Source: a virus. From it: a DNA stretch of 49,952 bases. Under the pieces are notes generated by a model that worked only from the letters and a program-made list of their open reading frames with translations, did no database searches and had not been told where the DNA came from. The position numbers and the translations under genes are program-made. Below, one piece after another: positions 1 through 7,633 of this stretch. The DNA is taken from IMG/VR virus record IMGVR_UViG_3300010389_000025, positions 1 to 49,952 of that record; one strand, written 5' to 3'. The stretch's first letter is position 1. The number at the start of each line of letters is the position of its first letter.

Positions 1-43
1 AGTATATTATGCTCTATATGGATGACCTTCTAAAGATACATAA

Positions 44-2266
44 TCAGTTCTTCTTTAAATGATTGGTATTTACATACCCATTACCGGAAGCTCTACCTTT
101 ACCTGCTTTCATCTCAAAGGATCCATCTTGATCTATAGTTATCTTTGAAGATCCTAAGGTTACATTACGCTGGGATTCTGGGTCTAGAAGTTCGAGCAAT
201 GGATTAACGATAGAATCATTTTGATCATGTCTATAGGTATTACCTGTTCCTAGTATGTGAATGGTTGATTGAGGTTTAATACCTGTACTGTCTACTCCCA
301 TGGAGGCTTGTAATGCTGCAATGGCTGCAAGTCCTCCTTGGGATTTTCTTTTATTAACAGTACCGTCGTCGTTATACTCTAGAGAATTCTTAAGGTTTAA
401 CATCATAAACTCTCTATCAAGCATACCTAGGACAGCCTTATTATCTCCACCTTTCTGGTAATCGGACAGGACCTTTTTCATAGCTCTTATAGTTTCTCTG
501 TCTGCTCCAGCTTGTTTAGCCATTTCTTCTATTTGTTTAGATAGGAATGTCTTAACATTACCTACAGACATAGATCCTGTTTGAAAGTCTTTATCTAGAA
601 GTTTTTTAAGATTGGATGAAGTTCGTTGCATCTTTGTAAGGACTTCTTTTCCAGCAGCTTTAGTATTATCATCAACACCTAAAGCATCCCAAACATATGA
701 TCCATGCTTATCACCATCGTCTAACAGTCTACCTGCCTCAGTCTCTATACTGTAAGCAGTTCCAACCTTTACCTCACCTTCATTTCCATAGGTTTTAAGT
801 GAGTCCTTAATCAAGAAGTAATGCTCTTGAGTAGGTGTTCCTATTTCTTTTTGTACCTCAGGCGCTAGGTTCTCAAATTTGACTTTGTGCATGACTGTAC
901 CTTCAGGTAAATTTATAGGCTTCTGCTTCATTACATAATCAACATCAGACTTATCACCCTTGCCAGCAGTACCACCTACCCTTACTGCATAGTCTGCTCC
1001 AATGTTCTTAGCGAATGTGGCTGACTCTAACAGGTATGATTTCAAGTATGCCTTAGCAAAGTTCTTAACATCATCAGCAGCACTGATTCCGAAAGCTTCT
1101 AGCTCATCAATCATCTGTTGGTATTCCTCGTCCAGTATATTTTCACCAGCGTCAATGTCCTTACGCAGTTCTAATCTTCTGAAAGCTTCTTGACCGAACT
1201 CAGAGTAGATGTCCATGATCATCTCTTTCGCTTTAGTAACATTGCCTTTGGCAAAATGGAATGCAGCTACCTGAACCTTTTCACTAACCTCTTTGATCAT
1301 GTTACTTACATTTCCACCATCTCCAGTAGCATTAGCTTTAATCTCTTTAACAGGTATATGCCAGTCAGATGCACCCTCCTTATAACATGCGTCAAGCTTA
1401 TCATTGTATTGAGAAGCCATAATATTAAGAGGGTTCTCTTTTGCTATGCTTAAGGAGATACCGAAACCGTTTGCCTCGTAAGAGTTTTTAAAGAATATAC
1501 TACCTGATTCACTTATCCTTACTTTATCTGCTACATCTGTCATGTTGTCAACACTTTGCTCACAGGTAGATGCATTCTTAAAAGCCTTAGAAAACTGCTC
1601 CATAGTTTCAAGAGATCCTTGCAATGCTGTAAGTTTCAAATCAGGATCTAATGCAAACCCGATGAAATCTGATCTTTCAAATTTAACAGCCTCTCTACCT
1701 TTAGATAATTCTTTTTCTAAGTTGTAGGCTAACGATCCTCTGGAAGCTCCTCCTAATACCTTTTGAAGAAGCTTACGCTCACTTATTTCCGTTACTGAAT
1801 CCTTTGCGTTTTCAAATATAGATTTAAGTCTTTTAGAAGTCTCTGGCAGTAGGGCGTCTAGTCTCTTTAACCTATCTCTATCTTCCTCATTGAGTTGAGA
1901 GAATACGGGATCCATCTCATAAGGATCCACATCAGGAACTTCTGTCTGTTGAGTGGTTTCATCACCCCCTTCTTCCTCGGTTCCAGCATACCAATTATTT
2001 ATCTTAGATTTAAGCTCAGGATCTTGAGGTATAGCGTTAACTTGTACAGGGAAACTACCAAAAGGTCCACCCTTAGCCCTTACTATATTCTGATCATCAG
2101 TGTAAAGTATGATGGTAGGGTCTTTCACCCCTTGACCAGTAGGATGGTTTAAAGGAAGCTCTTGTCCTGGGGCTGGCATCTGCTGACCCGTTAACCACAT
2201 CAAACCTTCATTGGCTTCATGTAGTCTAGAGTAACTCTCTAAAAGCAATCTTGCAAACTTCATCAT
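44..2266 (-). CDS. Large protein with capsid-targeting-like N-terminus; candidate packaged internal head protein
   Basis: I do not recognise the family of this 740-aa protein. Two starts lie in tandem (Met1, Met2). From Met2 it begins MKFARLLLE followed by S, which resembles the ten-residue capsid-targeting peptides of T4 internal proteins and Alt (MKTYQEFIAE type). Those are cut by the gp21 protease after L/I-x-E, and LLE here would be such a site. Around residues 428-445 a stretch GGTAGKGDKSDVDYV resembles the G-G/S...D-x-D motif of nucleotidyltransferase folds, one residue shorter than the usual spacing. The rest is rich in charged residues and probably helical. The gene stands alone downstream of a strong terminator, so it has its own promoter or depends on readthrough. 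A packaged, injected protein is my inference; an ordinary structural protein remains possible. Confidence 0.85.
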   Translation of the reverse strand: MMKFARLLLESYSRLHEANEGLMWLTGQQMPAPGQELPLNHPTGQGVKDPTIILYTDDQNIVRAKGGPFGSFPVQVNAIPQDPELKSKINNWYAGTEEEGGDETTQQTEVPDVDPYEMDPVFSQLNEEDRDRLKRLDALLPETSKRLKSIFENAKDSVTEISERKLLQKVLGGASRGSLAYNLEKELSKGREAVKFERSDFIGFALDPDLKLTALQGSLETMEQFSKAFKNASTCEQSVDNMTDVADKVRISESGSIFFKNSYEANGFGISLSIAKENPLNIMASQYNDKLDACYKEGASDWHIPVKEIKANATGDGGNVSNMIKEVSEKVQVAAFHFAKGNVTKAKEMIMDIYSEFGQEAFRRLELRKDIDAGENILDEEYQQMIDELEAFGISAADDVKNFAKAYLKSYLLESATFAKNIGADYAVRVGGTAGKGDKSDVDYVMKQKPINLPEGTVMHKVKFENLAPEVQKEIGTPTQEHYFLIKDSLKTYGNEGEVKVGTAYSIETEAGRLLDDGDKHGSYVWDALGVDDNTKAAGKEVLTKMQRTSSNLKKLLDKDFQTGSMSVGNVKTFLSKQIEEMAKQAGADRETIRAMKKVLSDYQKGGDNKAVLGMLDREFMMLNLKNSLEYNDDGTVNKRKSQGGLAAIAALQASMGVDSTGIKPQSTIHILGTGNTYRHDQNDSIVNPLLELLDPESQRNVTLGSSKITIDQDGSFEMKAGKGRASGNGYVNTNHLKKN

Positions 2267-2275
2267 AGTATTATA

Positions 2276-2312
2276 TTAAAAAGCCCAACCCAACAAACGC
2301 TGGGTTGGGCTT
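2276..2312 (-). terminator. Rho-independent terminator after the tail tube gene
   Basis: A perfect 12-bp inverted repeat (AAGCCCAACCCA / TGGGTTGGGCTT) with an 8-nt loop spans 2281-2312. Read on the minus strand it runs straight into a T-rich tract (TTTTTAATATAA). It lies between the tail tube gene stop and the start of the 740-aa gene, so it ends the neck/sheath/tube transcription unit. Confidence 0.93.
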
Positions 2313-2331
2313 AATCCTTTGGTGTATTATG

Positions 2332-2946
2332 TCAGGGAGCTAAGTCTCCACCGAGAGCGTCAAGAATACCTCCTGGAGCTTCAACTTCACCATTGTAAAT
2401 CTCGATGAAGTCGTAGCGGAACTTGACCTGAATAGTATCAAACTCTGAGGTTGAGTAGTTCTTCTCACCTCTAGTGTAAGACTTAGGATAAGCACCGATG
2501 AGATCAATTACTGATTGAATCTCGCCCGCACCATTGAACTCACGAATTCTAGCCTTGGTCTTATAAGTATCAGGAGTGAAAGACTTACCAGTACGCTGGC
2601 TGTAAACAGTACCAACATAGTCTAGAAGAAGTCTACCCTCTTTGAAGTTGAGTAGGTTGTCAAAGGTGACGGTTAGCTCCTGCTGTGAGATCTTACCAGG
2701 GTAGTAGATCTTATCGTTCATTCTACTAACCTCGATGTCCTCATACTCGAAACCAAACCCGTCAATCTGCTTGGCACCTAATGTAATTGCGCGAGAGAAA
2801 TCAACACTGTTGCCAGGGAATCCCTCAGGAATAAAGAGACTAAACTCCCACTGATAAGACCTTACGGAATCTAATTCAGTTGAAACGAAGGGAAGTCCAG
2901 GTTCTGCTAGATTTCTCTTTTCACGATCTAAAAATTGGCTTGCCAT
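2332..2946 (-). CDS. gp19: Tail tube protein (gp19-like)
   Basis: The 204-aa product is a T4 gp19-type tail tube subunit. It stacks as hexameric rings inside the contractile sheath and conducts DNA. The N-terminal SYQWEFSLFIPEG region, the central KISQQELTVTFDN strand and the YPKSYTRGEKNYSTSEFDTIQVKFRYDF segment near the C-terminus match the family pattern of a beta-sandwich with a 'Y-x-x-S...F-x-V-x-F-x-Y-D' end. The length is close to that of T4 gp19 (about 163 aa) plus a short C-terminal tail. A good Shine-Dalgarno (AGGAGG) lies about 10 nt upstream of the ATG. The gene follows the sheath gene by 18 nt, as in T4 (18 then 19), and is closed by the terminator at 2276-2312. Confidence 0.95.
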   Translation of the reverse strand: MASQFLDREKRNLAEPGLPFVSTELDSVRSYQWEFSLFIPEGFPGNSVDFSRAITLGAKQIDGFGFEYEDIEVSRMNDKIYYPGKISQQELTVTFDNLLNFKEGRLLLDYVGTVYSQRTGKSFTPDTYKTKARIREFNGAGEIQSVIDLIGAYPKSYTRGEKNYSTSEFDTIQVKFRYDFIEIYNGEVEAPGGILDALGGDLAP

Positions 2947-2964
2947 AATTATTGCCTCCTAATA

Positions 2965-4992
2965 TTATGTAGTGGTTACTGATTGGCTGGTAAGGTTTAG
3001 CTCAAAGACCACAACCTCAGCAGTTTTGGTGGGTCTGATGTATACCTTACACCAAAGCTGACCCTTTTCAATTCTGTCAGGAGTGTTTGTGGTTGAGTCA
3101 CAGACAACCTGATAGCTGGTAATTCCACGACCTCTTCTAATTGGGTCGATAAGTTGAGTAACCAGAGACTTAACCTGCTCCCAAGTGAGTGGATCGTTGG
3201 GCTCGAAAGCAAACTGTGCAGTAGATCTAAGGATCAGTTTCTTGATGATGATCATAAGTCTACGAACATTTACTCTATCAAGAGCACTTGCTTTTCTTTG
3301 AGCAGTTCTTTGACCGTAGATAGCAATGCCCTGTTGTGGGAATTGTACGATTGGGTTGATTGCGTTACCCCCGCTGTACATTGCATCACGATCACCTTGA
3401 GTAAGTCTTACCTCAACTTCAGTTGCCTTAGTAAGTCTACCACGGTTAAGACCAGCAGGAGCAAACCAAGATTCGGATACGGTATCAGTGAAACACATCT
3501 GTCTCATGGCAAAGATAGCAGGATCATACCACTTGTCCTTACCGGAGTAAGCATCGAACACCTTAACCCAAGGCCAGTAGATAGCAGCCCAGGAAGAATT
3601 GATTGCAGAGGTTCTATCACCTAGAGAGCCAGCACCTAGACCGTTTGACCAGTTGATAGCGTCTTGAGCTTTGTCTATACCGTAAGGAGGTGAAACAATA
3701 GCTAGGAACAAGCCAGTCTGCTCTGCAAGAGTAATCAAGGCGTTCTGTACTCTCTGGTCAGTGAAGCCAGGAACCGAAGCTAAGGTTACAGCGATGATGT
3801 CATCGTTGAGAACTTGCATACCCGTTCTACCAGTGTCATCGTCCACACCTATTAAGGCAGTTGCCTTACCATCGTCAGAAGCAGGAATGCCATCAGTTCC
3901 TCCAGTTAATTTGTAGGTTCCGTCTACGAGCTTAACGAATCTTGGATCAAATCCTCCTGCACCTTTAAAACCTAAATCACTAAGAGGATTTCCAAAAGAG
4001 GTTAGAGCAATTGCAGTAATGTCTCCAGTGTCAATGTAAATATTACCTTTTATTATCTTAGAGATGGCATCAGCCTCTCCAGTGTTAATCTCGTCCTCGA
4101 TGAAGTTGTCTTCATCAACAAGACCAACAGTATAATCTTCTAATGTAACCCCGTCTTGAGAAACAAAGATTCGGTTCTTAGTTCCACCTAAAGTATCTAC
4201 AGTAACTTGAGTTCCTTGGATTGATCCGTCAGACTTTACTGTATAGTTGTAGCCTGTTCCGGGGTAAAGGCTTTCAACGAAGTATGCCATTGCCGAAGCA
4301 CCCGTAGGAGTAAATCCTGATACAGTTACAGTGCTTAAGGTAAGAGCGTTTGGAGTTTTATAGTCTAAGCTTAGATTAGCAATACTGCTATCAAATCCAT
4401 CAGTAAAATTGTTTGAACTGAAGCAGGTTACTTTAAGTTGAGCTTGATCACCAGCCCAGCCACCTACTAGGAAAGAAGAACCGTCCACTCTAACATGCTG
4501 AACCTTTACTGAATCAACACCAGCGGCAAAAGCGGTATCTAGAGCAGCTTCTTGATCACCAGCACCTGACACAAAGACTTGAAGTGCAGTGTTGTATTGC
4601 TCAACACCTTGAGAGTTCTCAACTTGAATTTCTAGCCAAGCTGAAGAGGTGTCTCCTATGCTAGATGCTAAACATATAGCAGGACAAACACCGTAAGAAG
4701 CACTTACATTAGCGTCTACACCACCGCTCGCACATCTAACGAAGTAGAGAGAGTTGGTGGTTTCTAGAACTTCTATGGCACCTTCAAGACCTTGGCCTGC
4801 TGACTTGGACTCAGCAAGAGGCTCACCGAAAGTATCAATAAGGTCAGCTTCGGTAGTAATTAAAGTAGCCTTGTCAACGGGTCCTTTACTTGCGAAGCCT
4901 ACGATACCTACAACACTAGGGTTGATAGAAGGTACATAGTCACTGTTATCGTTTTCTACGACATAAATTCCGGGGCTTACATAGGTTGCCAT
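2965..4992 (-). CDS. gp18: Contractile tail sheath protein (gp18-like)
   Basis: This 675-aa protein is a T4 gp18-type sheath subunit, which polymerises around the tail tube and contracts at infection. The N-terminus MATYVSPGIYVVENDNS is typical of sheath proteins, whose N-terminal arm swaps between subunits. It is followed by 'GIVGFASKGPVDKATLITTEADLIDTFGEP'-type sequence split over residues 28-60. The conserved C-terminal core includes the YWPWVKVFD, GQRTAQRKASALDRVNVRRL and VEFEL-like strands (VVFELNLT) characteristic of the family. T4 gp18 is 659 aa, so the length fits. GAGG upstream of the ATG serves as the ribosome binding site. The small 58-aa gene lies immediately upstream and gp19 downstream. 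Confidence 0.97.
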   Translation of the reverse strand: MATYVSPGIYVVENDNSDYVPSINPSVVGIVGFASKGPVDKATLITTEADLIDTFGEPLAESKSAGQGLEGAIEVLETTNSLYFVRCASGGVDANVSASYGVCPAICLASSIGDTSSAWLEIQVENSQGVEQYNTALQVFVSGAGDQEAALDTAFAAGVDSVKVQHVRVDGSSFLVGGWAGDQAQLKVTCFSSNNFTDGFDSSIANLSLDYKTPNALTLSTVTVSGFTPTGASAMAYFVESLYPGTGYNYTVKSDGSIQGTQVTVDTLGGTKNRIFVSQDGVTLEDYTVGLVDEDNFIEDEINTGEADAISKIIKGNIYIDTGDITAIALTSFGNPLSDLGFKGAGGFDPRFVKLVDGTYKLTGGTDGIPASDDGKATALIGVDDDTGRTGMQVLNDDIIAVTLASVPGFTDQRVQNALITLAEQTGLFLAIVSPPYGIDKAQDAINWSNGLGAGSLGDRTSAINSSWAAIYWPWVKVFDAYSGKDKWYDPAIFAMRQMCFTDTVSESWFAPAGLNRGRLTKATEVEVRLTQGDRDAMYSGGNAINPIVQFPQQGIAIYGQRTAQRKASALDRVNVRRLMIIIKKLILRSTAQFAFEPNDPLTWEQVKSLVTQLIDPIRRGRGITSYQVVCDSTTNTPDRIEKGQLWCKVYIRPTKTAEVVVFELNLTSQSVTTT

Positions 4993-5003
4993 AGCTTATC
5001 TCC

Positions 5004-5180
5004 TCAAATGTTCCTTATTTTAAGTATTTTTCTATTGCTAAGGTTTTTACACTGCTTAGTAATAGCGTTGTCTGGTACTACGAGAGTTGCCTTAGGCTGA
5101 ATGAATACAGCTTTGGTTCCCGCAGAGTAGTTCAGAAAGATCTGAAACGACTGAAGACTATCGTTTGTAATGGATTTCAT
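5004..5180 (-). CDS. Small protein of unknown function upstream of the sheath gene (58 aa)
   Basis: A 58-codon ORF runs from ATG (MKSITNDSLQSFQIFLNYSA at the N-terminus) to TGA and fills the gap between gp15 and the sheath gene. A textbook Shine-Dalgarno, AAGGAG, lies 7 nt before the ATG, and the stop is 11 nt before the sheath start. It is predicted to be beta-rich: a VFIQP strand, a hydrophobic LVVP strand, then a basic C-terminus (NRKILKIRNI). No family is recognised. It resembles in pattern the small protein at 7346-7555 (VHIRP...ILKEIVKV). Its position argues for a small virion or tail-assembly component. The strong RBS and filled intergenic space make it credible despite its size. Confidence 0.75.
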   Translation of the reverse strand: MKSITNDSLQSFQIFLNYSAGTKAVFIQPKATLVVPDNAITKQCKNLSNRKILKIRNI

Positions 5181-5229
5181 TTTAATCTCCTTATGTATCT
5201 AGTTATCTAGAAGTTATTTTTATCTAATT

Positions 5230-5940
5230 TTATAGCCATATTTCAGTGTTGACCTGAACTATCTTGCCAGTAGAGGTTACTTTAAATCTTGGGCTCTGAA
5301 TGTATGACTCAACATTTATAGTGAAACTCTTTCTAATTAGACGGTCTTCCTTGTCTCCTACTTCTACAGCAGAGATGTCGGACTCCTCTTTCAAGAATGC
5401 CTTTATGTTATTTGAGTAGCTAGTTTCCAGAATAAGATCTGGATTGAATTGGGATCTTAAAGTTGCAGCTATCTGATCCAGATCGGAAACATACTTAGAC
5501 CACACACTTAAAGTGTACTCTGAAATGATTGGAACATCACATAGAGAAACGACTCTTTCTGCTCTCTGAGTCTCATCGTCCCACACAGAGTTATACATAA
5601 GGACATTCCTCTGTCTTCTCTTAAGATCGTCTGAGGAGACTCCTGACTGGAATATGGTGGAGTATGGAAGTATGATGTTGTTCTCTTGGAACTTCTTCGC
5701 AACAGCCCTCTCCTGCCTTCCATGATGGAGCTTGAGCTTAGTGTACTCCGAATCGTCATTGATATAACCTAACCTAAGTTCTGCTAGTAATGACCTTAAT
5801 ATTTCTTTATAGACCTTCGAGGTCACATTAAGGTTCTTAGACATCTTAGTTATCTTATCTTTAAGATAATTATACCCTGTATCAGCACTAGGCTTCATCG
5901 AAGAGTCTTTCACTGTGTATTCAAAGTATTTGTCACTCAA
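5230..5940 (-). CDS. gp15: Tail sheath stabiliser / tail terminator (gp15-like)
   Basis: This 236-aa protein matches the T4 gp15 family, which forms a ring capping the tail tube and sheath and serves as the joint to the neck. The diagnostic part is residues 100-225: a stretch PIISEYTLSVWSKYVSDLDQI, then QFNPDLIL, then KSFTINVESYIQSP. In T4 the equivalent order is 'P-I-x-M-I-Y-E-L-S-I-F-T-R-Y', 'P-Y-F-Q-P-H-F' and a final 'W-S-L-T-F-E-V-N-G-W-M-Y-P-P'. The N-terminal 80 residues are helical and not obviously shared. The gene overlaps gp14 by 8 nt. Order gp13-14-15 is conserved with T4, which supports the assignment. Confidence 0.85.
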   Translation of the reverse strand: MSDKYFEYTVKDSSMKPSADTGYNYLKDKITKMSKNLNVTSKVYKEILRSLLAELRLGYINDDSEYTKLKLHHGRQERAVAKKFQENNIILPYSTIFQSGVSSDDLKRRQRNVLMYNSVWDDETQRAERVVSLCDVPIISEYTLSVWSKYVSDLDQIAATLRSQFNPDLILETSYSNNIKAFLKEESDISAVEVGDKEDRLIRKSFTINVESYIQSPRFKVTSTGKIVQVNTEIWL

Positions 5941-6496
5941 GATCTAAGTACCCCCCAACATCATCTGCTACATCAGTTGTAGGCTGATTAAGTGTGCCCT
6001 CATCTTCACGAAGGAGTTTAGCAGTGCATACTATATGGTATACACCATACATTTCAAAACTATCCTCTTGCACCTCACTAATCTCATACTTCTGGTTCTG
6101 GAAATGAGGTTTAATATGGTCTCCTATCTCAGGGCTTCTTTGTAGAGCTTGCTCGATGTAGGTCTTGTTAAACACAAACATCTGATCATTGGTTAACTCT
6201 ATACCAAAGTTAGATAGAACCTCCTCTACAACAGAAGGTTCGTAATATCCATGAACTGTAATTGGCTCAGAAGCTACAGTCTTATTCCTTGCCTCTAGAT
6301 ATACATCGTCATAATCTTCACTGACGAAGGACTTGAAGTAATGAAGTGGTGAACCTGAGATTCTAATGATCTCGTCATCAACTAGATTAAATAGGTTTAC
6401 ATCAGGGTTAGATGGATCGTAGAAAGATAAGGGAGTAGCACCATCCACTCTAGGAAGGTTAGGCATGTCCCTGTTAACTTTAAATCTCTTTGCCAT
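5933..6496 (-). CDS. gp14: Neck protein (gp14-like)
   Basis: This 187-aa protein resembles T4 gp14, which assembles with gp13 into the neck that joins the filled head to the tail. Similarity lies in ARNKTVASEPITVHGYYEPSVVE (T4: V-A-E-S-I-Q-M-R-G-V-E-C-Y-Y-V-P-R-E), in FNKTYIEQ (the L-F-K-H region) and in PEIGDHIKPHFQNQKYEISEVQ (T4: [24 protein letters not shown]). It is shorter than T4 gp14 (256 aa), lacking part of the C-terminal extension. The gene abuts gp13 with a 1-nt stop/start overlap and overlaps gp15, consistent with translational coupling of stoichiometric neck parts. Confidence 0.82.
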   Translation of the reverse strand: MAKRFKVNRDMPNLPRVDGATPLSFYDPSNPDVNLFNLVDDEIIRISGSPLHYFKSFVSEDYDDVYLEARNKTVASEPITVHGYYEPSVVEEVLSNFGIELTNDQMFVFNKTYIEQALQRSPEIGDHIKPHFQNQKYEISEVQEDSFEMYGVYHIVCTAKLLREDEGTLNQPTTDVADDVGGYLDLE

Positions 6497-7368
6497 CAGC
6501 CTGTAGTAAACATGGGAGGTTCTTCAACCTCATTGATGAGTTCATCTTTCAGAACTTGTTTCTCTTGCATAGCTTCTTGTACAAGCTGTGCTCCATTAAG
6601 TTGTGTTCCTCCACCAGGACCAGGAACCACCGCGAACTTACCTCTAACCTGACCAAGAAGACCTTTAGCACAAGATGTAGCGTACTTCTGAATCCAGTTA
6701 CGCATTTTAGGTGTCATGGTCATGGAGTTAAGACCTCTATACTCCATAATTGCCACATCACTTACAGCAGGAGTAGGGTATAGCTGTAGGTATTGACCAC
6801 CTACAATATCCCAGCCACCATCCTGACTCAAAACCCTGCGTGTAGTCTCAAGAGTAGATTGTAAAAGGTAGTAATCTCCTATGGTAAAGCTATCGAAAAG
6901 ATAGTTGTCCTGGAAATACTTGATAAAGAAATCAAACTCTAATGTGCCTGCTTGTGATTGAATGCTAAGGAGAGTCTTCTTAAATGTAAGGTAGGTTAGA
7001 TTCCTAAGGATATAAGAAGGAATCTTGTACAAATTGTATCCACCCACAGTATCGAATACAGCGAACTGTCTGGTGAAATGAGGGGCGTGATAGTCTAGCT
7101 CAGTTATAGCCTCGTCTATACAAAGCTTTAACTGATGATCACTTAGCTCGACTCGAACTACCGGATGACCGAGAGCAGCTAAGACATAATCTCTAATCTG
7201 TTGTTCAAACTCAGAGAACTCTATGACATCAGACTGTCTAGTTTTGTTAAGGTTTTCAAGGTCTATGTCTTGAGTGTCGGGAGACTCATGATCATTTAAT
7301 CTATCACTAGATGTATTAGAGAAGCTATTCCCATAACCTGTTACCTTAGGATATACTACTTGTGCCAT
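6496..7368 (-). CDS. gp13: Neck protein (gp13-like)
   Basis: This 290-aa protein is a T4 gp13-type neck/connector protein, about the same length as T4 gp13 (309 aa). Matching elements are the N-terminal FEQQIRDYVLAALGHPVVRVELSD segment split around residues 48-72 (T4: L-K-D-V-I-L-R-R-L-G-A-P-I-I-N-V-E-L-T), the DEAITELDYHAPHF helix, and the C-terminal YATSCAKGLLGQVRGKF plus QLNGAQLVQEAMQEKQVLKDE (T4: Y-A-T-A-L-A-K-E-L-N-G-Q-I ... I-D-G-Q-R-L-I-E-E-A). A GGAG ribosome binding site lies 7 nt before the ATG. The start overlaps the end of the 69-aa gene by 23 nt. Confidence 0.9.
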   Translation of the reverse strand: MAQVVYPKVTGYGNSFSNTSSDRLNDHESPDTQDIDLENLNKTRQSDVIEFSEFEQQIRDYVLAALGHPVVRVELSDHQLKLCIDEAITELDYHAPHFTRQFAVFDTVGGYNLYKIPSYILRNLTYLTFKKTLLSIQSQAGTLEFDFFIKYFQDNYLFDSFTIGDYYLLQSTLETTRRVLSQDGGWDIVGGQYLQLYPTPAVSDVAIMEYRGLNSMTMTPKMRNWIQKYATSCAKGLLGQVRGKFAVVPGPGGGTQLNGAQLVQEAMQEKQVLKDELINEVEEPPMFTTG

Positions 7369-7555
7369 AATTAGTCTCCTTCCTTTTTCTCCCTCTTCGA
7401 CTTACAGGTTCTTTAACCTTGACAATCTCTTTTAAGATGTTATAGTTAAGTTTTTCATCTGTCTCGATCACCTGATTAGGTCTGATATGAACCAGATCAT
7501 TTCCAACCTGTATCAAAACTGTGAACCTACAAGTGCTTCTATACTTGTACTTCAT
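7346..7555 (-). CDS. Small basic protein of unknown function (69 aa), first gene of the neck operon
   Basis: This 69-aa ORF is the first gene after the terminator that follows the capsid gene. It has a beta-rich N-terminal half (TCRFTVLIQVG, DLVHIRP, QVIETDEKL) and a basic C-terminal tail with RRGRKRK. The function is not recognised. The stop lies inside the start of gp13 (23-nt overlap), so its translation is probably coupled to gp13. Upstream on the minus strand the AT-rich CTATATATAAG sequence may act as a late promoter. It is patterned like the 58-aa protein at 5004-5180. Confidence 0.72.
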   Translation of the reverse strand: MKYKYRSTCRFTVLIQVGNDLVHIRPNQVIETDEKLNYNILKEIVKVKEPVSRRGRKRKETNYGTSSIS

Positions 7556-7577
7556 ACTTATATATAGCTCTCATAAT

Positions 7578-7616
7578 AAAAAAATGCCCACTCCCCTGAT
7601 TTTGAGGAGTGGGCAT
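7578..7616 (-). terminator. Rho-independent terminator after the major capsid gene
   Basis: An 11-bp perfect stem (ATGCCCACTCC / GGAGTGGGCAT, 7584-7616) with an 11-nt loop is followed, on the minus strand, by a run of seven T. It lies 18 nt past the gp23 stop codon and ends the head operon before the neck operon. Confidence 0.94.
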
Positions 7617-7633
7617 CCGTCAGCTAGTTTCTA

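Noticed and set aside
1002-2152. Several plus-strand ORFs of 60-87 codons opposite the 740-aa gene
   Set aside because: Antisense shadows of a long well-formed gene, without ribosome binding sites or recognisable sequence.
3154-3624. 156-codon plus-strand ORF opposite the sheath gene
   Set aside because: The sheath protein is certain on the other strand; the antisense product has no family features.
5215-5235. CTATAAAAT (minus strand) overlapping the gp15 stop, possible promoter for the 58-aa and sheath genes
   Set aside because: Weak match to any promoter consensus and partly coding; kept only as a remote possibility.
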